Positions 34,465 through 40,372 of a stretch of 40,372 nucleotides of DNA are shown one piece after another (position 1 is the first letter of the stretch; each line of letters begins with the position of its first letter). The notes under the pieces are model-generated. The model was not told where the DNA came from and searched no databases. It saw only the letters and a program-made list of their open reading frames with translations. Source of the stretch: Pararhodobacter oceanensis (GTDB taxonomy: Bacteria; Pseudomonadota; Alphaproteobacteria; Rhodobacterales; Rhodobacteraceae); contig NZ_QDKM01000015.1 in assembly GCF_003076755.1 (NCBI RefSeq), forward strand, positions 1 to 40,372. Direction: 5' to 3'. The translations under genes were made by a program, and so were the position numbers.

Positions 34465-36218
34465 CTACTTTCCTCCTCTGGAGAGATCATACTCGCATTA
34501 ACTCGGGCAGTATTCACATAGTTCACAATAACCTCCCGCTCGTCTTGATCAAAATCAACTCCCAAGAGCCACGTATCGTCACCGTCCAAAGTAACAATAC
34601 CATGGCGATCCCCCGAGAACACTGATACCTGATTGCGCCAATCCCCGCGGCGATGCAGAATAAATCTTGGAGGCTGTAGGTCGTCACCAAATATCATACC
34701 TCTGAACGCATCATAACACACCTCACCACTGAACAGACCCATTAATGTATTGCTCAGATCAAGTTGGCTGTAGGGGGTCGTTATCTCTACAGGACTTGGT
34801 GCGATCTGGCGGCTAACTAAAATAGCAGGGATCTGCGTATAGCTCCTATCAAACCCAAAGTGTTCGACTTCTTCACGGCTGATCGGCAACATAGCCCGGT
34901 GGTCACCAACAATTACAAGATGACCATTATTGAAGAAGCCCCTTTCGCTTAACGTATCATATAATCTGCCGATCTGAGCATCGACATAGCGCATAACTGC
35001 CTCTACTGATCGCTCCCCAGTTTCAGGATGAATATGTGGGTGATGACTGCTCACCGTTTTGACGAAAATAAATGGCGTGACTTGAGCATCCTCAACTGTA
35101 TTTAGGATATTATCGACTAACGCTGCATCTGTGGCAGCGCCAAATTGAAACCGCTCCATTCCGTCATAGAACGGATCTGTACTTCCTCTAACGTTCATAA
35201 ATCCAATTGCCGACATCCAGTCACCTGTGGAAGAAAACAAAAGATCACTGGTTGTCAGAAAATGGCTCTCATACCCCCGGTCATTGAAAATACGAGGCAA
35301 CGACCGCCTCGGGTTCCAGTGCCCATAAAATGAAGATCCGCCTCCGACCGTGTAGGTATTGGGGGGATAAAGCGCGGCTTCTCCCGTAAGTAATGACAAT
35401 TCCCCATCTTCAGTAGTGAATCCGCTGGCGTAGAAATCGGTTAGCGCGGCATTGTCCTCGGCAATCTCATCCAACCGCGGCATCCAGTCATTAAGTCCAC
35501 CAAAGAATCTACTTTGATAAGACGACAAGGATTCAACCATATAAATGATCACCGGCCCCGACACAGCCGAGTGAGTCGAGCAGGTTTCCTGGATCGGCCC
35601 GGCAACAGATGCGGCGAAATCGCTCGAGTATTCACGGGACTCTGACGCAATCATCTCATTGTACGATACAATATTCTGATAGAGACGGTAATGTACATAC
35701 GCAACATTTTTACTTTGCCAACCGAATGCTGATGCGATTGCAATGCTGGCCATAAAAATAGAAGCCCTCCTTAAGCCAATCTGCAAGGCGAAAATGGTAC
35801 GAAAAGATAAATATGAAAGTGCAAAGAAGGTGATTAGGATAACCAAAATACCGATCATTAACGCCATATTTAGATCAAGAATATAAATTGCAGAGTAATC
35901 ATAAAACTTGACAACATCCTTCCATGTGAGGCGCAGAGAAAATTGACTGTAGACAAAAACATCAGAAATTAGCGCCAACTGCACGATCACTGCGCCAAGA
36001 AAGGGAAGACAGGCAAGCCAATAATTTCGAATGAAAGCCGTCAACGTAAGCAAGGCCAGCACAAGCCCTAGCAAAGGCGCATCGTTGCGGAATACTTCAA
36101 AAAATGCGATCAAGCCCTCCCCGCTTATGGCCTGAACAACCCTTGAAGCGTATATCGCGCGGGCAAGCGTAGGCGCAAAGACGGTCGCGAAAACGAGGGC
36201 TAAAACGAAAATGGGCAC
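34461..36218 (-). CDS. LtaS/OpgB-like membrane phosphoglycerol (or phosphoethanolamine) transferase
   Basis: The 585-residue protein has about five N-terminal membrane helices (within residues 1-165) and a periplasmic alkaline-phosphatase/sulfatase-fold domain. Visible metal and nucleophile sites are Glu229 (YMVESLSS), Thr268/Thr269 (GFTTEDGELS), the His-rich SSHHPH and Asp439-His440 (VGDHRAM). This layout is that of LtaS, OpgB and EptA, which move a head group from phospholipid to a glycan and, for phosphatidylglycerol or PE donors, release diacylglycerol. The start is GTG 36218, with AAAGGA six bases upstream. The next gene, dgkA, supports a diacylglycerol-releasing reaction. The acceptor is unknown. 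Confidence 0.85.
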   Translation of the reverse strand: MPIFVLALVFATVFAPTLARAIYASRVVQAISGEGLIAFFEVFRNDAPLLGLVLALLTLTAFIRNYWLACLPFLGAVIVQLALISDVFVYSQFSLRLTWKDVVKFYDYSAIYILDLNMALMIGILVILITFFALSYLSFRTIFALQIGLRRASIFMASIAIASAFGWQSKNVAYVHYRLYQNIVSYNEMIASESREYSSDFAASVAGPIQETCSTHSAVSGPVIIYMVESLSSYQSRFFGGLNDWMPRLDEIAEDNAALTDFYASGFTTEDGELSLLTGEAALYPPNTYTVGGGSSFYGHWNPRRSLPRIFNDRGYESHFLTTSDLLFSSTGDWMSAIGFMNVRGSTDPFYDGMERFQFGAATDAALVDNILNTVEDAQVTPFIFVKTVSSHHPHIHPETGERSVEAVMRYVDAQIGRLYDTLSERGFFNNGHLVIVGDHRAMLPISREEVEHFGFDRSYTQIPAILVSRQIAPSPVEITTPYSQLDLSNTLMGLFSGEVCYDAFRGMIFGDDLQPPRFILHRRGDWRNQVSVFSGDRHGIVTLDGDDTWLLGVDFDQDEREVIVNYVNTARVNASMISPEEESR

Positions 36219-36312
36219 TTAAGGTCCTTTCAATCTGGAATATATAGATCGAATCTAAAAACTTTGAGCCGCTCCTCCATACGGTGGATGACCTGCACCC
36301 GCTGACCCTCGT

Positions 36313-36574
36313 TCAGAACGAGATTCTGCGGATTTCAGAATCGTAGTTTGGTTGGTCGGTTTGGGCAAGCACGCTGGGTGCGGAGCCTTCAAATGTCTCA
36401 AGCGCTCGGCGCGCTTCGAGCTGCTTCTGGTTTCCGTGCGACGAGTGCGGCATGATGGCGTTATAATCGCATTACCAGAGAGTCAACTTCCAGCGGGCGT
36501 CGTCGAGGCTGTCGAATATCTCCTCGTTGAGATGTCCGTCGCGCAGGCTGCCGTTGAACGACTCGATTGATCTA
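36313..36574 (-). pseudogene. IS3-family (IS407-like) OrfB C-terminal remnant
   Basis: The minus strand reads SIESFNGSLRDGHLNEEIFD, then SLDDARWKLTLW, a stop, then CDYNAIMPHSSHGNQKQLEA and RRALETFEGSAPSVL, ending at 36313. This is the tail of an IS3-type integrase core, with one internal TAA. The remaining 36219-36312 is the leader of the LtaS-like gene. Confidence 0.85.
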
Positions 36575-36648
36575 ACCCTCGCAAACTGGACCACCTGAAG
36601 ATGAAGTTATCCGCTACAATTCCCTGGCTGGGAGAGGAGCGGAATCAC

Positions 36649-36759
36649 ATGAAAGCATCGAAGTATTCGGACGCACAGAAGGCGTTTATCATAAAGCAGG
36701 GCGAGGAAGGCACGCCGGTAGCTGAGATCTGCCGCAAGGCGGGGATTACCCCGCAGTGA
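36649..36759 (+). pseudogene. IS3-family OrfA N-terminal remnant
   Basis: The 36-codon frame MKASKYSDAQKAFIIKQGEE ... VAEICRKAGITPQ matches the start of OrfA from the IS407-like group. It ends prematurely in TGA. It has GAGAGGAG upstream. With the OrfB tail beside it on the opposite strand, it shows that an IS3 copy was broken and inverted here. Confidence 0.85.
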
Positions 36760-36871
36760 AGACCGACTATGACCGATATGTTTTGATGGCCATCGATCGC
36801 CGTCTCAATCTGAATGCTCAGAGTGAAACTCGCCCATGCGGCCACCCACCGGAACCGCCGAGATCAGTGGA

Positions 36872-36907
36872 CCGGAGGCGACATATATAGATATATCTTC
36901 GCTTCCG
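36872..36907. other. Imperfect inverted repeat upstream of pgsA
   Basis: CGGAGGCGACATATAT pairs imperfectly with ATATATCTTCGCTTCCG across TAG. The AT-rich centre could serve as a -10 region or operator for pgsA, whose ATG lies about 50 bp downstream. Nothing else is visible in 36760-36955. Confidence 0.4.
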
Positions 36908-36955
36908 AACAATCTCCCTCTTCCCTCCAACACACCATTGCCGCTACAAAGCACT

Positions 36956-37624
36956 ATGCGCTCATCGATACCCAACTCACTCACCATTCTGCGCCTCATA
37001 GCCGCCCCCGGGATTGCTGTGATGTTCCTCTATTTCGCCCGTCCTTGGGCGGATTGGCTGGCGCTGATCCTGTTTCTGAGCGCGGCGATCACCGATTTCT
37101 TTGACGGTTATCTGGCGCGGCTCTGGCGGCAGGAAAGCCGCATCGGGGCGATGCTGGACCCAATTGCCGATAAGGCGATGGTGGTGATCGCGCTCTTGGT
37201 TATCACCGGCTATTCCGGCATGGACCCGTGGCTGATCCTACCCGCCACGGTGATCTTGTTCCGCGAGGTCTTTGTCTCGGGGCTGCGCGAATATTTGGGC
37301 AACACCTCGAAACTTCTGGCGGTCACGCAGCTGGCAAAATGGAAAACCACAGCGCAGATGACCGCAATTTCGGTGCTCTTTGCCGCGCTCGGGCTGGAAT
37401 ATGTCCGCGAGCAAGCCCTGATGCGCAACCGCGACGTGATCCGCGAGATGATCAACACCGGCTTTGACTCCGAATTCAACATGCTCTGGCTGGCCAATTA
37501 CAGCGGCGAGGTGGTCTGGCTCTTGGGCCTCGCGCTGATCTGGATCGCCGCATTGCTGACCGCGATCACCGGCTGGGATTATCTGAAAAAGAGCTTGCCT
37601 TATCTCAAAGAGGCACGCGAATGA
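36956..37624 (+). CDS. pgsA: CDP-diacylglycerol-glycerol-3-phosphate 3-phosphatidyltransferase
   Basis: PgsA makes phosphatidylglycerol phosphate at the inner membrane. The 222-residue protein has the CDP-alcohol phosphotransferase motif D-x2-DG-x2-AR-x8-G-x3-D-x3-D starting at Asp47 (DFFDGYLARLW...GAMLDPIADK) and several membrane helices. ATG 36956 (MRSSIPNSLTILRLIAAPG) fits the family start. The frame is open from 36836, but that part has no homology. The insert between residues ~150 and 190 (REQALMRNRDVIREMI) is of the kind I recall in alphaproteobacterial PgsA. Its product is the likely donor lipid for the LtaS-like enzyme upstream. Confidence 0.95.
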   Translation: MRSSIPNSLTILRLIAAPGIAVMFLYFARPWADWLALILFLSAAITDFFDGYLARLWRQESRIGAMLDPIADKAMVVIALLVITGYSGMDPWLILPATVILFREVFVSGLREYLGNTSKLLAVTQLAKWKTTAQMTAISVLFAALGLEYVREQALMRNRDVIREMINTGFDSEFNMLWLANYSGEVVWLLGLALIWIAALLTAITGWDYLKKSLPYLKEARE

Positions 37625-37629
37625 CACTG

Positions 37630-37770
37630 ACCGTTCCGCACCTCGATCAATTCCAATTCTGTAGAGAGCCTCATCCGTCCGATTGCTCTGCCCCGAAAAG
37701 AAACGTGCTCTTCGCCGGCCATGACGACGGCGGTCGCGTCTGGGGGGGGCGTCTTGCCTCGTTGATCGCC
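37630..37770 (+). pseudogene. IS66 TnpC remnant abutting pgsA
   Basis: In one frame the DNA reads RTSINSNSVESLIRPIALPRK, and one base shift later RNVLFAGHDDGGRVWGGRLASLIAS. This is the same TnpC block as NSVENMIRPIALNRKNALFAGHDEGG at 38040-39608, with a frameshift. It begins within ~10-15 bases of the pgsA stop. The ATGA at 37621 could be the start codon of the former next gene (moaD in many relatives), now replaced by IS sequence. Confidence 0.8.
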
Positions 37771-37871
37771 TCGGAAATCCCTTCCTCCTGCGACAACTGC
37801 CGAAGGGCCATTTTGTTCGGTGGAAGAATCCGCTTCAGCACAGCTAGTTTCCGTTCCGGTGAATATACCAC
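37767..37871 (-). pseudogene. HTH transposase fragment
   Basis: The minus strand reads YSPERKLAVLKRILPPNKMA and LRQLSQEEGISEA, the N-terminal helix-turn-helix of an IS3-type or related OrfA protein. It is cut at its end by the IS66 remnant. A 107-codon open frame (37671-37994) covers it but is a chimera of unrelated pieces. 37872-38010 shows nothing further. Confidence 0.6.
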
Positions 37872-38039
37872 GTCAACATCCCATCCCGCCCCACCTGAGA
37901 AATAGAGGAAAAGTAGAGCAGCGGACAACATCCCTGACAGAGGGGGAGTGACGCGACCAAGTTTCAGACATATCCAGAAAATGTGCATTGCCAATGTCTC
38001 AATCTCAACAGTAAGCGTCAGTTGAACAGCACGTCGATT

Positions 38040-39608
38040 TCATGTTGACGGGTTGAAGTTCCAAGGCAGCAATTCGTCGATACGGTTTTGGGGATGCCCG
38101 CGTGCGATGGCCTCGAGCGTGGCCTTGAGATAGGCGAAGGGTTCCACGCCGTTGATCTTGGCGGTTTCTATCAGCGAGGCGATGCGTCCCCAGGCTTTTC
38201 CGCCCTCGTCATGACCTGCAAACAAGGCGTTTTTCCTGTTCAACGCGATTGGGCGGATCATATTCTCGACGCTGTTGGAGTCGATTTCGACGCGGCCGTC
38301 ATTAAGAAAGGTCTGCAGGCCATCCCAATGGCGGTGGATATAGGCCAGCTTTTCGCCAAGCCGGGATTTTGCCGAGACGCGCAGCCGTTTCTTCTGCAGC
38401 CAGTCGCCGAATGCAGAGACCAGAGGCACAGTGCGGGTCTGCCGGGCCGACAGGCGCTGGCCGGGTCCCATATCGCGGATCTCGCCCTCGATGTGATAGA
38501 ACTCCGCTATACGGCGCAGGCCTTCGGCCGCGATCTCGGATCCATCGCGATCGAACACCTCCTTCAGCTTGCGACGTGCGTGCGCCCAACAATACGCCAC
38601 GCGGATTGGGTCGCCACCCTTGCGGGAGGGGCGCGTCAGGCGATTGTAGCCCTGATAGCCATCGATTTGCAGGGTGCCATCAAAGCCGTGCAGGATCTTC
38701 TCGGCGTTCTCACCGGCGCGGCCGGGGGCGTAGGTGAAGACCACGCCGGGCGGATCGGCACCGCCCCACCCCCGATCATCACGGGCCAGTGCCCAGAGGT
38801 AGCCGGTCTTGGTCCGGCCGCGCCCGGGATCAAGCACTGGCGCCGTGGTTTCATCCATGAACAGCTTGGTGGAGGTTTTCAGATTCTCGGCCAGCCGGTC
38901 GACCACGGGCCTGAGGTGGAACGCAGCCACCCCCACCCAATCGGCCAGCGTGCCGCGATGGATGTTAACTCCGGAACGTCCGAGGATCTGGCTCTGTCGA
39001 TACAGCGGAAGATGGTCGGCGTATTTGCTGACCAGCACATGTGCGATGGCCCCTTCAGTTGGCAGGCCGCCTTCGATCAGAGCGGCGGGGGCCGGAGCCT
39101 GTGTGACACCATCGGTGCAGGTGCGGCAGGCGTATTTGGGGCGGACGGTGACAAGCACGCGCAATTGCGCGGGCAGGATATCCAGCCGCTCGGTGCGGTC
39201 CTCGCCGATCTTGTGCATCTTTCCGCAGCCGCAAGGGCAAACGAGGCTGTCGGGCTCAATGATCCGCTCGATCCGCGGCAGATCCTCAGGCAGGTTGCCG
39301 CGAATGCGTTTGGCTACCCGTTTGCGCTTGGGCGTGGCATCGTCGGTCGCCTGATCCTGTTTTTGCTCCTCGGTCTCGGCGACAGCGATCTGCAAATCCT
39401 CAAAGGCCAACTGCCGCTCGTCTTCGCTCAGCTTTTCCGATCGCTTGCCATGCACCACATGGTTCAGCTCGGCCACAAGGTGCTCGAGGCGCTTGTTGAT
39501 CTCTTCCAGCTCGGACACGCGCGCGGCCGTTGCCTGCAAGGCTTCGAAGGCCGTGCGGTAATCAGGCGGCAGAATGGAGAGATCGAGGACTTTGGCAGCA
39601 TCGGTCAT
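38040..39608 (-). CDS. tnpC: IS66 TnpC transposase
   Basis: The 522-residue frame is full length. It has an N-terminal coiled coil (RVSELEEINKRLEHLVAELN), a zinc-finger segment (LVCPCGCGKMH ... YACRTC) and the DDE core, with Asp in LFMDETTAPVLD, Asp in LQIDGYQGY and Glu in IDSNSVENMIRP. The protein is intact although tnpA of the same element is broken, so it could act in trans at most. Confidence 0.92.
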   Translation of the reverse strand: MTDAAKVLDLSILPPDYRTAFEALQATAARVSELEEINKRLEHLVAELNHVVHGKRSEKLSEDERQLAFEDLQIAVAETEEQKQDQATDDATPKRKRVAKRIRGNLPEDLPRIERIIEPDSLVCPCGCGKMHKIGEDRTERLDILPAQLRVLVTVRPKYACRTCTDGVTQAPAPAALIEGGLPTEGAIAHVLVSKYADHLPLYRQSQILGRSGVNIHRGTLADWVGVAAFHLRPVVDRLAENLKTSTKLFMDETTAPVLDPGRGRTKTGYLWALARDDRGWGGADPPGVVFTYAPGRAGENAEKILHGFDGTLQIDGYQGYNRLTRPSRKGGDPIRVAYCWAHARRKLKEVFDRDGSEIAAEGLRRIAEFYHIEGEIRDMGPGQRLSARQTRTVPLVSAFGDWLQKKRLRVSAKSRLGEKLAYIHRHWDGLQTFLNDGRVEIDSNSVENMIRPIALNRKNALFAGHDEGGKAWGRIASLIETAKINGVEPFAYLKATLEAIARGHPQNRIDELLPWNFNPST

Positions 39609-39663
39609 GATCAGATTTATAACGCAACATCAGATCTATAACCGCTATATTCAGCCACCTGAT

Positions 39664-40017
39664 TCATTCTGCCGCAGCTGGCTTGTGTGCCTCCAGCGCC
39701 CTGACCTTGCGCCAATCCAATCCCGCAAACAACGCCTCGAACTGGACCCGGTTCAGCGTCATCACGCCCTCCCGGATCGCTGGCCAGGTGAACGTCGTTT
39801 CCTCCAACCGCTTGTAGGCCATGACCAGCCCGGTCCCGTCCCAGAACAGGATCTTCAGCCTGTCGGCCCGCTTGGCGCGGAACACAAACACCGTGCCGGT
39901 GAAAGGGTCTTCCTGCAAAACCGACTGCGCCAACGCCGCCAGCCCGTCATGACCTTTCCTAAAATCGACCGGCTGCGTTGCCACCAGAATGCGCACTCTG
40001 TGCGAGGGCATCACCAT
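39664..40017 (-). CDS. tnpB: IS66 TnpB
   Basis: The 117-residue TnpB reads RVRILVATQPVDFRKGHDGL and VFRAKRADRLKILFWDGTGL, the conserved IS66 Orf2 block. It overlaps the tnpA stop by seven bases. Confidence 0.92.
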   Translation of the reverse strand: MVMPSHRVRILVATQPVDFRKGHDGLAALAQSVLQEDPFTGTVFVFRAKRADRLKILFWDGTGLVMAYKRLEETTFTWPAIREGVMTLNRVQFEALFAGLDWRKVRALEAHKPAAAE

Positions 40018-40245
40018 GTTCGGGCACCCACAGCCCGGACAATCTCCGCGATCCGCGCTGCCGAGGTGCTCTCATCCAAGCGGATCGATACTTTACCAAC
40101 CATGATCTCGATCGAAGACGCGACCGGGGCCGATGTGGTCTCCGGCAATGGCCCCAAAGGCTCCTCATCGCAAAGCATCAGCGGCGCGAACCCGGCCGGC
40201 TCCGACACGGCCGGCAGAACCAGCTTGCCGTTCTTCGCGAGACGC
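40011..40245 (-). pseudogene. tnpA: IS66 TnpA, 5' truncated
   Basis: Only the C-terminal ~77 codons remain: LAKNGKLVLPAVSEPAGFAP, then SIEIMVGKVSIRLDESTSAA, ending RAVGARTW. The N-terminal helix-turn-helix has been cut off by the IS21-family end at 40246. Confidence 0.85.
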
Positions 40246-40372
40246 TGTCAACGCCGTTTGAATTTTCCCCAATAGTGCCGAAGTAAAATTCCCCACTTTC
40301 TCGGGTTCGGTGATCAACCGGCTTTAGTGATCGGCGTCTCCGTTTTGGGTTTTGTGTGAACGGCCACGGCGC
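40246..40372. mobile_element. IS21-family element end (partial, runs off the window)
   Basis: It starts TGTCAACGCCGTTTGAATTT and contains the repeated CCCC-flanked AT motif (AATTTTCCCC, then AAAATTCCCC), as in IS21 multiple terminal repeats that bind IstA. istA would follow to the right. Its end resembles the sequence at positions 77-95 of the window. Confidence 0.7.

Larger units (their letters stand above)
38011..40245 (-). mobile_element. IS66-family element truncated by an IS21-family insertion
   Basis: One end is at 38011 (GTAAGCGTCAGTTGAACAGC on the plus strand). tnpC, tnpB and the C-terminal part of tnpA follow on the minus strand. At 40246 the sequence changes to an IS21-type end, inside tnpA. 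This copy is a different IS66 subtype from the intact one at 30904-33435, and the same subtype as the fragments at 30700, 33714 and 37630. Confidence 0.85.

Noticed and set aside
37671-37994. 107-codon minus-strand ORF as a real membrane protein
   Set aside because: Its middle is an HTH transposase fragment and its end is antisense IS66 tnpC. It is a chimera made by IS junctions.
38088-39641. 517-codon plus-strand frame opposite IS66 tnpC
   Set aside because: The minus strand carries a clear TnpC with the DDE triad. The plus-strand frame is its mirror.
1-40372. CRISPR array
   Set aside because: No regularly spaced short direct repeats were seen anywhere. The only repeats are IS ends, operators and hairpins.

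Overview
This window looks like a chromosomal segment of an alphaproteobacterium, most likely Rhodobacterales (Rhodobacteraceae/Roseobacter type). The evidence is the GC-rich core genes, the order sucC-sucD-sucA-sucB-MAPEG-lpdA, a GC-rich intergenic repeat (17646-17713) of the kind common in that family, and GCN4-loop terminators followed by TTCTCATT. I ran no database search. All family names come from motifs and recall.

Layout. (1) 1-6600: part of a genomic island at a tRNA gene. It holds an IS21-like end, a 5'-truncated AlbA/Schlafen-type ATPase-like gene, a type III restriction subunit (res) whose methylase partner is not in view, and a tyrosine integrase next to a tRNA(CAU), probably tRNA-Ile2. 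The island continues left of the window. (2) 6767-21628: conserved core DNA. It has a secreted proline-rich protein, purM-purN, the 2-oxoglutarate dehydrogenase/succinyl-CoA synthetase operon (sucC, sucD, sucA, sucB, then a low-GC ORFan, MAPEG, lpdA), a second secreted protein, tRNA-Cys, a DMT exporter and tRNA-Phe. (3) 21629-36955: an accessory region starting right at the tRNA-Phe 3' end. First comes a nested wreck in which IS3 sits in IS256, which sits in IS110, followed by an istB remnant. Next is an AT-richer surface-sugar locus: PIG-L deacetylase, PglC-like phosphoglycosyl transferase, sugar formyltransferase, PglD-like acyltransferase and PglE-like aminotransferase. Then come scrambled IS66 copies around one complete IS66 element. 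Last is an LtaS/OpgB-like transferase overlapping diacylglycerol kinase. (4) 36956-40372: pgsA, a core gene immediately cut off by IS66 debris, then an IS66 element truncated by another IS21-family element at the window edge.

How the genes work together. The core supplies purine synthesis steps 3 and 5 and the oxoglutarate-to-succinate part of the TCA cycle. The island locus probably makes a lipid-linked amino sugar with an N-acyl group. The deacetylase/formyltransferase pair suggests that N-acetyl is exchanged for N-formyl. The LtaS-like/dgkA pair suggests polar head groups are transferred from phospholipid to an envelope glycan, with the diacylglycerol by-product recycled. The most useful leads are that sugar cassette, the LtaS-DgkA operon, the paired palindromic operator in front of sucC, and the record of IS-on-IS insertion.
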